DNA of 64,000 bases from Castanea sativa (GCF_040712315.1 NC_134015.1:23685614-23749613); one strand, 5' to 3'; counted from the stretch's first letter, positions 24,701 through 35,221 are shown. The notes: generated by a model from the sequence alone, not told the origin. A program made the numbers and translations.

Positions 24701-27504
24701 ACATAAGCATCCCTAGGCAGATTTCCTAATCTGTCCTGCACTGACCAAAGTCAAGGACTTGACCGTAAATCCATCCTAATTTGATAATAAGTGTCAATCA
24801 ATGAGGAAGTATTTAATCTAATCAGAAAGAAAAGCTGTCTATTTGAGCTTGACACCAGACCAAGGTCCCAATCGAACAGAAAATCCCAAATGGCATCAAA
24901 AAAGGAAACTAATTAAGGGTCAAATATACCTAGAAAAAGGAGGGGGTCAAAACATTAGAGTACCACCACCTCTTTAAACCATAGCTCGTACAAATTAAAA
25001 TTCATAGAATTCCAGAATGCGGCTTCACCATATGCATAAGCTGGTACAATAAAACTGAGCTTTAAGTCCTAGATTTTTTTTCCCTTAAGGTGTCAAACAT
25101 GGGGAGGAGAGCAGCCACAAAAGTGCAGCACCCAAATACCAAGTAAACATAGAGTGGTTCAAGCAGGGTAAGGAAGCTTGTGGATAAAGAGGTACACACC
25201 AACAATAGTACTTGGAGTTTGACGCAAGACAACCGTAACAACTGAACAGTAAAATTGAAAGATAGGAAAATAAAGGGATATAACCTAGGAGTCAGCACCT
25301 AGGCCTGACTTGGAGTTAGCGGCAAGTAAGGAAAACCACTAGTAAATAGCACATAGGGTTGGCTGGAGTCAGCACCAAACCTAAGAAACAAAAAGGCCAT
25401 TTTTTTTTCACTCATCAAAATCTTAATCATAAATCATCTCTAAAAGGAGTACAACAACTTGCCTATATAGGAAACCCTAGTTCTAATTGGTGTAAAAAAA
25501 CCTAATTGCCTTAGTACAAAAATAACCTTGCTTCCAAATATTAAAATAATAATAGCCTAATAAACTACTAGGACCTAAAACATAAAAATGCAAAAATACA
25601 CTGACCTGAAAAAATGAATAATACTAAAGAAAAATCTTCTTGAGTCTCCCACATCACAAAATATGTAGGTAAGAATAAAAATGAAATTGTCATGGACAAG
25701 ATAAAAGATACTAGAAAGATTATAACACATTTTTGGAAGTTTTAAAAGAGAAGGCTAATAAGTCCAATTGAAAGCAAAACATGGCCGCCAACTGAAAAAA
25801 TAATCTATAGATGAACTTCAGAAGCCATACGTGTCCTGCATAGTAGGCACGAATCTGAAGATCCTTATCAACATGCACAGTCTGCTTCAGATCCACAGCT
25901 ATAACTGCAAAGAGGAACCAAATCAAGACACAAAGAAAAAGACATATATGAGGAAAGAAGTAGTAGATGTTGAATTTGGAAAGTATATAGAGTAAAATCA
26001 GGATGACCACTAGGACATCAAGAACATAGAGTAAAAGCAGGAATCATAAAATTGCACAAGTCTAGTCTTACCAAAAAGGAAAAAAATATTCTTAAAGTGG
26101 CAATGAGAAAGATTAAATATGCTGGTACAGAAAAAGGAAATCCATGTACCTTTTTTCATGCATTCCACAATATGCTCTGAAGTAAATTGTTCTTCTTCAC
26201 CCCTTCGTTCAACCATCACTTTTCGATAATCTTCCAACATCAAAGGAGCCAATGCCTTTGTTGGATACTGTGGTGCAATCATTTTCAACATAAATATCAA
26301 ATTCCAATCATGATTATGGAAGTCCACTTGCAAACTTCTGATAAACCATTTGACAAGTCAACGTGCCTCTCCCACCCCTGCTCAATCGTTTACTTGCTAA
26401 AAAATTGCTAGCTAACAAGCCAAAGAACATAAAATAAGGAAGAACAAAAAATTGCATGGAATATACAACATTTAAACAAGAGCATCTCAGCACCAAAATA
26501 AAAACGCCTTATGTCCCGACCACTTAAGGTTCGCTACCTGATGGCACAACTATTGCATGGCTAGATATGAAACATCCTCTTTGGAAGCCTAAGATATTGC
26601 ATGGCTAGATATGAGACAACCATCTTTTTTTTTTCCTTAAAACCACACTGCTCCAACACATATACCAAAAAATTCCAATTCACATGATTGTAAGCTGTCT
26701 CCAAATCCAACTCACATAATACTCCCAAGATGCTAGACCATGACTGGGCCCATAGAATCTAAATTAGGTAGCATAACACTTCATTCACAAATGCGCAATT
26801 CTACATATACAAAACTTTTCACAACTGTTAAGTTATCAAGCTGTTATGGATTCTCATCTGGGCTCACCACAAAATTACTTTATTGTCTACCATCTAGACC
26901 CCCGCCCAAAAAAAACGTGATTCTAGAGTTATTGTTCACAAATATATGTCAAGCACTTTTCCTATAAAACAAAGCCAAAAAAAAAAAAAAAATCTCAGCC
27001 AAACATTTCATCGAACACGTAAAAGACTCACCGTCATGTATATTGGCCCGCTGTACCCGCATACTTCCGTGAAGTAAGGAAGAGCACCAATGTGATCCAA
27101 ATGGCTATCCAATTAACAAAATCAATGAAAATACAGTGATTTCAATCAAAACTGAAAAAAAAAAAAAAACAACAAAGAAACAATAAGCTTGGGTTGAGAA
27201 AGTTAGGTACAAGTGGGTGATGACAATGCAAGTGAGGGCGCTGTCGAAATCGCCGGAGTTGGAGATGCGAGAGAAATCGGGGTAGCGGCGGTGGTCATGA
27301 TAAGCCATATCCATACCGCAATCGAACATTATTCGCTTCCCGTTCATCGACACCACCACGCAGCTCTTCCCGACTTGTTGTCCTGCCCCTGAACCAGAAA
27401 ATCGACGAGGAAAGTTTGTGGTTGTGAGTGTTAGATGTTGGTGAGGATTGGGAGATTGTGAATAGGAAAAAGGGATTACCGAGGACGAGAGAGTCGATCG
27501 CCAT
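10494..27504 (-). CDS. INTS11: Integrator complex subunit 11 / CPSF73-II endonuclease, 13 exons
   Basis: Zinc-dependent RNA endonuclease of the Integrator/CPSF73-II type, acting in nuclear snRNA 3'-end processing. Exons, from the start: 27504-27480, 27388-27211, 27104-27032, 26267-26150, 25904-25831, 24111-23975, 23042-22979, 21863-21798, 21002-20933, 20612-20508, 18122-17981, 16648-16552, 11285-10494. Every junction is GT-AG and phases fit, giving 1,941 nt (646 codons plus stop) with no interruption. Metallo-beta-lactamase residues are present: HFHLDH (67-72), H156 in YYAGH, D177 in YTGDYN. So are beta-CASP residues: E202 in SESTY, H392 in FSPHTD, H414 in VHGE. The C-terminal region (about 417-646) matches the plant family. 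An upstream in-frame ATG in the same DNA reads into a different frame and was not used. One oddity is GWLSGG where relatives usually have GML. It is about 30 residues longer than what I recall for the Arabidopsis protein. Confidence 0.95.
11364..11406. repeat. (GA)n microsatellite
   Basis: About 21 uninterrupted GA units in INTS11 intron 12, about 80 bp upstream of the last exon (on the coding strand, a CT tract before the acceptor). Confidence 0.95.
11538..15480 (-). mobile_element. Outer LINE fragment (RNase H domain), split by an inner LINE
   Basis: The 3' end is a T tract at about 11538-11559 (poly(A) on the minus strand). The RNase H domain reads at about 12088-11840 ([12 protein letters not shown], then [10 protein letters not shown], then EANAIKWAL). 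The upstream part of the same domain ([20 protein letters not shown]) is at about 15410-15350. The two parts join exactly when 12171-15263 is removed. An 8-bp match, ACTGTCTT, flanks the whole unit (11530-11537 and 15481-15488). It lies in INTS11 intron 12. Confidence 0.75.
12171..15263 (-). mobile_element. Inner LINE, 5'-truncated, about 3.1 kb
   Basis: The order on the minus strand is: end of the endonuclease (LPRVLSD, a one-base deletion, then FPILLE), linker ([12 protein letters not shown]), pre-RT ([13 protein letters not shown]), RT with the [10 protein letters not shown] catalytic motif near 13840, post-RT ([13 protein letters not shown]), zinc-finger-like RVT domain at about 12730-12350, then 3' UTR and A14 (12171-12184). 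It is flanked by TTTAGAATTC at 12161-12170 and 15264-15273. Several frameshifts and stops make it inactive. The 3' terminus (TTACTTATC before the A tail) is shared with other LINE copies in the window. Confidence 0.88.
15950..16410. repeat. Dispersed repeat, copy A
   Basis: Contains CAGCACCTAGGGTTAGCTGGA and a following stretch (CTTGTCTCCATAAGAGTACAA, TATATAGACTATTATG, CCTAATT). These recur with divergence at about 25280-25600. Both are in INTS11 introns and the same orientation. The type is unknown. Confidence 0.4.
17792..17840 (-). mobile_element. Ultra-short LINE insertion (11 bp) with 19-bp target duplication
   Basis: Two 19-bp copies (TATAACAGCATTATAGATT and TATAACAGTATTATAGATT) flank TTTTTGATAAG. 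On the minus strand the insert reads CTTATCAAAAA, which is the last bases plus A tail of the LINEs at 12171 and 19818. It looks like target-primed reverse transcription that stopped after a few bases. Confidence 0.7.
18681..18716. repeat. (GA)n microsatellite
   Basis: About 17 GA units within INTS11 intron 10. Confidence 0.95.
19818..20312 (-). mobile_element. 5'-truncated LINE, 3' zinc-finger segment
   Basis: The minus strand encodes the RVT-type zinc-binding domain ([20 protein letters not shown], then [17 protein letters not shown]). This is followed by 3' UTR and a T/A tail at 19818-19830. A 29-bp target duplication (GTGAAAAAGGAAACT...) is at 19789-19817 and 20345-20373. Between the LINE 5' end and the second duplication sits an extra copy (20313-20343) of downstream flank. 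Confidence 0.8.
20313..20404. repeat. Filler duplication at the LINE 5' junction
   Basis: The 31-bp block beginning GAGAAGCTTCAGAAAACC occurs at 20313-20343 and again at 20374-20404, separated by the second target duplication. The order is duplication 1, LINE, filler, duplication 2, filler source. Confidence 0.85.
21465..21660 (-). mobile_element. LINE 3' UTR fragment
   Basis: A T tract, then CGATAAGTAATAAGATTTAT, then AGTACACAAG. This matches the 3' UTR layout of the LINE ending at 12171 (GATAAGTAATAATGATTCAT, then AGTACACAGG). There is no coding part. Confidence 0.55.
22270..22625 (-). mobile_element. LINE post-RT fragment
   Basis: Minus-strand pieces [38 protein letters not shown] and [11 protein letters not shown] follow the normal LINE order, with several stops. 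It lies in INTS11 intron 7. Confidence 0.65.
24470..24605. repeat. Imperfect tandem duplication of about 65 bp
   Basis: AATGCTACTGGAAAATACTG...TGTTTCAGTCCTTTAAAAT is followed by a second copy, AATGCTTCTGGAAAACCCTG...TGTATCTGTCCTTTGCAAT. In INTS11 intron 5. Confidence 0.7.
25270..25610. repeat. Dispersed repeat, copy B
   Basis: Divergent relative of 15950-16410, with AACCTAGGAGTCAGCACC and GAGTACAACAACTTGCC landmarks. The unit may begin as early as 25060. No coding content recognised. Confidence 0.4.
26636..26745 (-). mobile_element. Small LINE RT fragment
   Basis: The minus strand reads [19 protein letters not shown] then YVLEQCGF. This is the RT segment around the first catalytic aspartate, normally followed by AYDHVNW in these LINEs. 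In INTS11 intron 3. Confidence 0.65.
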
Positions 27505-27663
27505 TGCTGAGATTTTTGCTTTTCTTTCTGCAAGAGAGTAACCCTAGGAACCTCTTTCGCGCGCTTTTTATTTGATTCTGTGGATCTCAACTCCGAACTC
27601 TCAACAAGTCGACCGTTAAACTTGCTTCTATGTTTTTTTTTTTCCACAGATGAGGGAATAGGA
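27505..27663 (-). promoter_or_regulatory. INTS11 5' leader and remaining native upstream DNA
   Basis: Only about 160 bp separate the INTS11 start codon from the MULE terminal repeat. The segment contains GC-rich TTCGCGCGCTTT and a T12 run. If the MULE call is right, the ancestral promoter is either this short stretch or now lies beyond 51.65 kb, and INTS11 may be transcribed from TIR sequence. Confidence 0.45.
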
Positions 27664-27960
27664 GGCAAAAATAGCAGGCCCGGTTTGCCAACTATATAAT
27701 TTAGTAATATCTCGAGGCTCAGAGGTTCGATTTTGGGCTATAAAACCGAGTCTTAAAGACTCGATTTTTCCAGTTTGATGTGGTGTTTTATTCACGTGGC
27801 CTCCATTTGGAAATCAAGCCTCTAAGACTCGAGTTTTATACCGAGCATTAAAGACTCGATTCCTATCGGAGAGTCCACGTAGACGCCACTTAGATCTCGA
27901 GTCTTAGAGACTCGGTTTGCTAAAAATGAAACCGAGTCTCAGAAACTCTATATTTAAATA
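27664..27960 (+). repeat. Left terminal inverted repeat of the giant MULE
   Basis: Starts GGCAAAAATAGCA, then CTCGAGGCTC and repeated CGAGTCTTAAAGACTCGATT-type palindromes. Compared with the right TIR it lacks about 35 bp just inside the tip. Confidence 0.75.
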
Positions 27961-28343
27961 GGGTCTTTCACCAGTCAGAGGTCCCATCTGTCACTTCCAT
28001 GTCTGGTCTGCAGCTGTAGCTCTCCTGTAAGTCTCTCGGGAATCTTCAGAAAAAGAAGTCATGGTCTCCATGTCTGTATGTCTTCAAAAAAAGAAGACAT
28101 GGTCTCCATGTCTGTAGGTCTCTTGTAGGTCTCTCGGGAATCTTCAAAAAAAGAACTGTCCAAGAATCTAACCATCTCCATATTTCTTCAGAAAAGCAAA
28201 ACCATCCCATATTCAATGAATGTCCAGCAAAGCAAAACCATCTCATACACATTTAGCAAACATTGCTCCTCTCTCAACTCTCACACATACATTGCTCCTC
28301 TCTTCACTCTCATACAATCCTAGTAGCATATTTGCACATCCTC

Positions 28344-31300
28344 ATGTCAGGTAAGGGTCTCCTCACTCTCTAGGAAGTCTTTTTGCTAGCTTTCGGTGAA
28401 TTTATCTGCTTCCCTTTCTCCATAATTTGTATTAAATTTGAGTTTGTATATCACATCTGGTATATTTAATTGTATATTAATGCCTTGATTTTGAAATTAG
28501 ATGATATGTCTAATTTTGATTGCTCATGATCATATTTACATTAGTGTGTTTTTTTTTTTTTTTTTGTCTGATGAACCCTTCTCTATGTTATTTCATTAAT
28601 AGTAGTGTAATAGGGTATGCCATGAATTTTCTTGCACTGGAATGATGATGTTACATAATTGCACTCATTCATTTGCACATCCTCATGACTTTTGTTGTTT
28701 GGTTTGATATTTTTATTTATATTTTTGTTAGAACTGAGTTGAAATATTGTAATGGGGGTGAGTTTTGTCTTTAGTTTTTTTTTATTTGTTTGAGTATGAA
28801 ATGATAATGATTGAGTGTGTTTGTATGTGATGTGGGGTGAGTATATGCAATTGTGGGGTGAGAAGTTGTAATTTTTGTACTTTGAGTAGATATTCAAGGT
28901 TTTGTAATTAATGTTAAATAAAATAGATAAAATATGTCACTAACATATTATACTTTACTCTCTAATAGGTTCACAATCTCTGAAGAATATTGATATAAAT
29001 GTATACTATGGTGGACCCCTTGATAATCCTGGAGAGATTGACGGATTCCCATTTAGAGGGCTAAGTATTGAATGCAACTACATGATGATACGTCGTAAGT
29101 TGAAGACGTTGGATGATTTGAAGAGGAAAATAATGCACTCATTGAATTTGAACCCTGCTTGGTATGACATCAAGATTATTTATCGTTACCCACAAGAAGT
29201 CCTTCATGAACGGATAAATTACGGGTATATGGCGATCAAAGAAGACAAACATGTAAAGATGATGTTTAATAGGATCCAAAAAATGCCCCAAATAAATGCT
29301 GCTGAGTTGTACGTAAGTTCGGAACCGCTTGTAGAAGTTGATACTGAGGTGGTGCAACAAACAACTACGGCTTTACAATTTACAGCCCTAGATGATGGAT
29401 GTACTACAATGGGAGGGTATACAATGGGAGGTTATACACTCCCATCTCAAGATCATGTTGCCAATACTAGTGAACCCATCCATCTTCAAGAGACACATTT
29501 AGAGGAGGAAGACGAAGACGAAGATCATACCGCGAATGATGTTGAAAATATTGATGATGTGGATGAATACGAAGAGAGGATTGAGCGAGACGACTTTGAG
29601 AACGATATGGATGACCATGAAGTTGTTCCCAATTTTGAAGAGGAAAATATGGAGTATCATGATGAAGGTGATGCAGACGATGATATTGGCATCCAGCATG
29701 ATACAAATACGACCACTACCTACAGACCTCCTGCCAACTCATTTTACGCAAATACTTGGGAAAATATGGTTGATCCTTCACGTCTTCAAATACCATTTGT
29801 TTCTAATTGGGAAGATGGGATGCATTTTCATAAAGGGTTGACTTTTGCAAATAAAGAGGCGGTGAAGCGTGCATTGATAATATATGCAGCAAATGATAAT
29901 AGAAATTTTATAATTCGGAGGTCGACCAAAAGTAAATTGTGCGCTGCATGCGTTGACGACAATTGCAAGTGGTACATTGGGGCATTCATGAAGGTTAAAC
30001 TTAATGGTCTATGGATGGTCACGTCTTATGTGGGTCCACACACTTGTATACCCTTTGGCCTGCGAAGAGACGGTAAAATGATGGATTCTAATTTTGTTGC
30101 ATCAGAAATTGTGGAAAAATTGCGACAAAATCACACTACTCGTATACAAGATCTCTGGGACATCATACATACTAAGTATAAACATGAGGTTTCTTACTAT
30201 AAAGTATGGGATACAAAACAAAAGGCAATAGCTAAGATATTTGGGGATTGGGAGGAGTCTTACCAAAGGTTGCGAAAGTTGTTGTTGGCATACTTGGATC
30301 AGGATTCGGGTACCTAGTACAACTATCACACCATACCTAGGCCATACGAGAATTCTGCGTTACTGCGCTATGTATATTGGGCATTTCCTTCATGCATTGC
30401 TGCATTCCAATATTGCAGGCCATTGATCGGTATTGATGGGACTCATTTGTATGGTAAATACAAAGGGGTATTGATGATTGCAATGGCAACCGATGCTAAC
30501 CAAAAGGTTTTGCCTCTTGCCTTTGCTGTTGTGGACAAGAAGTTAGAGGCTAGTTGGGGGTGGTTTTCAGAGTGTCTCTGGGCTTCGATTGAGCATGTTA
30601 TACCTGCCAAGGGCATTTGCATTATTTCTGACCGACATAAGGGTATCAAAAATGCCATTCGACAGTGGCCTAGAGGGAGGGACGGAACAGAATAGGTATA
30701 TCACCGATATTGCCTTCGACATGTTGCTAGCAACTTCAACAGACGCTTTGATGACCCGATTCTAAAGGCATTGGCCTTGAAAGCTAGATATGCAACCCAT
30801 GAAGCTAAATTTGAATCCATAATGCAAATCATTAAGGAGGCCGAGATTAATTTACTGAGGGGTGTAGACCCTACTGATCGTCATGTTGCACGCTGTATGC
30901 CATACACATATTTAATCAGTGAGGATCTAGACAAATGGACCCAGTCACATGATGGTGGAAGACGTTATGGGGCAATGACAACCAATATCTCTGAGTGCTT
31001 TAATGGGGTACTTAAAAGTGCCCGCGATTTGCCCATTGCGGCAATGGTTGAGTTCACTTGGTCCAAACTTGTTGCATATTTCCACGATCGACATAAAAAA
31101 ATTACTTCTGATCTCTCTCGAGGTAAGGTGTGGAGTGATTATGCAATGGAGATCTATAACAAAAATGTGCAGAAAACCGCAGGTCACACTATGAGGAATT
31201 TTAATCATGAAACTGGTGTATATCAAGTGCTTACCCCGTACAACGACCATAGAGGTGGAGGGGGAAACCACAGTCATGAAGTGCACGTATTTGATAGAAT

Positions 31301-31721
31301 ATGTGGTTGGGGAAAGTGGCAAAACTTGAAGATCCCTTGTTCACATGCAATTAAAGTTCTTCAAGGTCTGCACTTCGATGCGACCAGCTATATTGACCCA
31401 TGTTACAGTTTGAACAACGCCATTCACACATATTCACATCATTTTGTGGTGCCAAAGTCAGAGTCATTGTGGAGGGACGTTCACGGACCACAGTGGGTGC
31501 CTGACCCACAGCTGTTGCGGGCTAAAGGTCGTCTTGTGGCCTCAAGAATAAGGAATGAAATGGATGGGGTACGGCGAGAACGGGGAAGCCGGAGGGAAGA
31601 TCCGGACTTGAGGGAGATTCAACCGAGGCAGCGATGTGGAGTGTGTCATCAAGAGGGGCATAACCGTAGAAGCTGTCCCAATTCCCGTGGGGCTTCGACA
31701 AGTGGTAGTGCTACAAACTAG
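28344..31721 (+). pseudogene. mudrA: mudrA-type MULE transposase gene with two nonsense codons
   Basis: Exon 1 is seven bases (28344-28350, ATGTCAG) with a GTAAGG donor. Exon 2 starts at 28969 after TCTAATAG and runs in one frame to 31721. The combined frame is 920 codons with in-frame TAG at 30315-30317 and 30693-30695. Both sit where relatives would have Gln, so each is explained by CAG to TAG. Domains: N-terminal MuDR-like region, acidic linker (about residues 145-210), FAR1/MuDR DNA-binding region (FANKEAVKRALIIYA), MULE transposase core (GIDGTHLYGKYKG, IISDRHKGI, NISECFNGVLKSARDLP), SWIM zinc finger (IPCSHAI) and a CCHC knuckle (CGVCHQEGHNRRSCPN). The SWIM finger reads CGW where the usual motif is CxC, so one zinc ligand is missing. 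Long leader repeats lie upstream. Confidence 0.85.
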
Positions 31722-32275
31722 GCAAGTGCCCTCACTGTTTTTATATAATATACTCTGAATTTCATTTGGTTTTTGTTCTTCGCATTTGGAAACTAACGAC
31801 TGTATTTTCATGTTTGTTAGGCGAGCAGAGACTCGATTGAAGTTTTGGCAATGTACGTGGGACTTGTGGTTATCTTTTGTATGGACAAGTGTTGAATGAT
31901 GTTGCTGAATGTTGTGGTTATCTACAAGTGTTATTTTGTTTATTGCTAAATGTTGTTGCCGAATGTAGACTATGTTAATTTCAGTTAGTTGTTATCTTCT
32001 ATATTTTGTTTATTGTTGAATGTTGTTGTAATTGAACTATTTGCTATCCATTGTACTCGTTACATTAGTTGCGTTGTGCAGCTTTTGCCTATAATGCCAG
32101 CAATGAATAGTAACTGTTTTAATCCGGTTGTTTGTTTCTGATGTACTCTCCCTTTGATTGGTATCATATGCTTGTATCTAGTTGTTTACCGCTGCCTATG
32201 TGATGTGTTCTGGATCTAGTTTACTGCTGTAAGGGAAGGGAAAACTAATTCTGGTTTACTGCTGCAAGAGTAGCT

Positions 32276-32278
<3 letters not shown>
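31722..32278 (+). other. mudrA 3' untranslated region
   Basis: T/G-rich, AT-biased sequence downstream of the transposase stop with no further coding region. It contains local repeats (GTTGTTGCTGAATGT and variants) and ends at an A32 run at about 32279-32310. Confidence 0.45.
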
Positions 32279-32310
<32 letters not shown>

Positions 32311-32313
<3 letters not shown>

Positions 32314-32815
32314 TAGTGGAAATCGAGTCTTTGAAACTCGATTTACATTGGGTGGCATATGCGTAAATTGTGGCAAGACGAATTTAAAAAAAGCGACTGA
32401 AAAGGAAATCGAGCCTTTGAACCTCGATTTTTTGTGGAAATAAAGTTTTAAAGGCTCGATTTCCACGGGATATATTTTAAGAAAAGCCAATGATAAAAAA
32501 ATCGAGCCTTTGAAACTCGATTTTCTTTGGAAATAAAGTTTCAAAGGCTCGATTTCCACGAGATATATTATTTTAAAAAAAGCCACTGAAAATCGAGCCT
32601 TTGAAACTCGATTTCCTTTGGAAATAAAGTTTCAAAGGCTCGATTTCCACGGGATATATATATATTAAAAAAAGCCACTGAACAGGAAAGCGAGCCTTTG
32701 AAACTCGATTTCCTTTGGAAATAAAGTTTCAAATGCTCGATTTCCACTGATTTTCCATTAAAAATCGAGTTTCAAAGGCTCGATTTCTACTGGAATATAT
32801 ATATATATATATTTA
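32311..32815. repeat. Tandem array of palindromic AATCGAG motifs
   Basis: Four to five units of about 95-115 bp. Each has ATCGAGCCTTTGAAACTCGAT (a near-palindrome), TTGGAAATAAAGTTT, then CAAAGGCTCGATTTCCAC, separated by AT-rich spacers and AAAAGCCACTGAA. The same palindrome core occurs in the TIRs at 27.7, 36.85, 37.6 and 51.4 kb. It may be a transposase-binding array or a duplicated subterminal region. Confidence 0.8.
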
Positions 32816-33134
32816 TATTTTTTTTTTCCAAATTTGATAACTAATTTCAGAACACTATAAAATAACAAAACTATGAAATTAATCTAAAACTTCAATGTTT
32901 AATTTCAAACTTTTGGAATTAAATAGTTTAGTTTCAATTTTTAAATTTTTCCCTCTTACAAACCACCTTAAATCATAGGCGCGCTACTGGCCTTATATAA
33001 TTCCAGACTTTACAGTTGCAAATAGAATACCTATAAATACAATGTGGTCCATTGGAGACTCTTGCACCAATACAACAACAAGATCACAGTTTATTTTATA
33101 GGTACACCAATACATTTTATGATAGCAAAAAAAG

Positions 33135-33452
33135 AGAGACCATAACTCTTTCAAGATGCCTCAAGACAGTTAACCACAAAATCAACTCCATATATTGAAA
33201 GTGGTTCAAGTATCCAACGACTACATGTCCATAAACTCACATCATAACCCACACCGCCAGATAAAATCAATCATTGGGTAGAAATGTTGCTGATTTCGTC
33301 ATTTTTTGGAGGTTCATATGGCGGCCGGTTTTCAAGTTCTGCTTCAGCAGCAGCGAGATTCTCTTTAGCTTAATGATTCTATCTTGACGAGATTCTTCTT
33401 GCTCCTTAAGTCTTCCATTTCTTTATATTTTTCCCTCGTACTTGCACCCCCT
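33135..33452 (-). pseudogene. SMC5-like coiled-coil exon, inverted-repeat arm 1
   Basis: Reverse-complement counterpart of 34899-35221 with a few differences. The minus-strand reading starts near GGGGTGCAAGTACGAGGG and reads into the same coiled-coil sequence. An internal difference (a TAA where arm 2 has intact codons) breaks this copy. SMC5 belongs to the SMC5/6 DNA-repair complex; here only part of the coiled coil is present. Confidence 0.5.
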
Positions 33453-34898
33453 ATTGAAAATGTAAATGAACCTCCAAACCTGAGAATAAATACAATCGTG
33501 TGACAAGAAACGTACAGCTACGAGGCACCACAGAAGATTCTTTCTTGACAAAATTTATAGCTGACTCTTCAAAAGTTATAAGATAGAAAACTTACTTTAA
33601 CATACATTGTCCTCAATTTTGCAAGTGAAGGCAAAATCAGGCCAACGCAAGCATGGAACAGGCAAAAAATATTGTGACTAAAACTCCAATTTCCTGCAGA
33701 TTAGAATTGAACAGTGTAAATGTCCCAACATCTAACACTAGAGTCACAATAGACAAATATATTTCTCATAATTCCATAAATATAAGATGTGTACCTGATA
33801 ATCATAAGCTACTATAGACAACACAAGTCCCATTATAATAAAGGAGATACAATTTTTCATATAACAGATTTGTAATAATGGGAGCCATGAGTTGGAAACT
33901 TTTAGAGTAGGACATGGGCCAATCGTGTAGGCTATTGCTTGGCATATGCATTATCTACTTATAATTACAAAATATTTTCTTCATTTATGCAAGTGAAAGC
34001 ACCAAAATAATCTCTCCAAGAAACACAACCTACCAAACTCATCCAATTCAACATGTAAATGATCATGAAACTAAGCAACCAAAGCAATCCCTATAGAACT
34101 GAGCTTGCATTTCGAGATTACGTGCAGACATGACATAGAACTGACCTCTCACCACCAACCACACAAACAGCACATGTTCCAATTGATGTAGATTCATCCT
34201 TGTAATAATGTACCTAATTACAATTTTGATAATCGTCTTAACATGAGGAAGAAGGTGAAGACATAACCAAAGTTCAGTTGTAAGTCTAAGACAAAGAGAA
34301 ACTCACATTAACACCCGCTGATTTTTAATTTTTTGTCATCTCCTCTCCAAACTTGTCCTTTCCAATGGAGCCAATGTAACCAGTTGCACCATTACATTTG
34401 GAGCATCCACTGGGAGAGACAAAAAAAAGAGACCAGGGTAGAGAGAATCAATCAATTCTATTTCATAAAAATTTAGCTTAACAAAAATGAATAATTTTTT
34501 CTTAGAAATATGAAACCAGACCTGAGCAACTTTGATTGAATTCCAATGTAGCACCTAAAGTGACACGATATGATTTCAATTTCCCATTACAAGACAGATA
34601 AGAACACCATTACATGTAGGTATCTTCCATAAAGACATATTAGTAGCAGTATCAATAGCCATTCATGTCAATGTGAAAAGAGACATTACGAAGAAGTTCC
34701 TCTCAATCTTCTACCAACTCCTTCATCATCTGGATGCCTCAAAACAAGCATCACTTTCTAGCAAGGTTTTCACTTAGGCCACTATGTCAGGCACTTGGCT
34801 GTGAAATTCAAAAGAAAGAGAGTCTCTAGCTTCTTTTAATGACAGTATCACTCTTGAAATCCTAAATCCTCAGGTTTTACATTCATTTACATTTTCTA
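33453..34898. other. Spacer between the SMC5-like arms
   Basis: AT-rich, intron-like sequence. I cannot support any gene in it. Confidence 0.35.
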
Positions 34899-35221
34899 TA
34901 GGGGTGCAAGTACAAGGGAAAAATATAAAGAAATGGAAGACCTGAGCAAGCAAGAAGAATCTCGTCAAGAAAGAATCATTAAAGCTAAAGAGAATCTCGC
35001 TGCTACTGAAGCAGAACTTGAAAACCTGCCGCCATATGAACCTCCAAAAAATGACGAAATCAACAACATTTCTACCCAATGATTGATTTTATCTGGCGGC
35101 GTGGGTTATGATGTGAGTTTATGGACATATAGTTGTTGGAGACTTGAACCACTTTCAATATATAGAGCTGATTTTGTGGTTAACTGTCTTGAGGCATCTT
35201 GAAAGAGTTATGGTCTCTTGG
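34899..35221 (+). pseudogene. SMC5-like coiled-coil exon, inverted-repeat arm 2
   Basis: After an acceptor-like TTTTCTATAG the plus strand reads GVQVQGK, then, after a two-base insertion, YKEMEDLSKQEESRQERIIK, AKENLAATEAELENLPPYEP and PKNDEI before a stop. The Lys/Glu-rich heptad pattern and the ELENLPPYEPPK end match my recollection of plant SMC5 coiled-coil sequence. The two arms are separated by about 1.45 kb and would form a hairpin if transcribed together. The identity should be confirmed by search. Confidence 0.5.

Noticed and set aside
27505..27668. Upstream in-frame extension of the second INTS11 exon to an ATG at 27668
   Set aside because: It reads through the leader and intron 1. 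The spliced start (MAIDSLVLG joined to [10 protein letters not shown]) matches the family N-terminus exactly.
29139..29841. Several open frames opposite or offset to mudrA
   Set aside because: Shadows of the acidic linker and DNA-binding region of the transposase gene.
32311..32815. Possible CRISPR-like array
   Set aside because: The repeats are palindromic, variable in length and AT-spaced, in a plant nuclear context, and match the MULE TIRs; there are no cas genes.
28344..32990. A normal-sized (about 5 kb) MULE ending near 32.8-33.0 kb
   Set aside because: I looked for an inverted GGCAAAAATAG-type end with a matching flank after the motif array and did not find one. It remains the main alternative to the 24-kb element.
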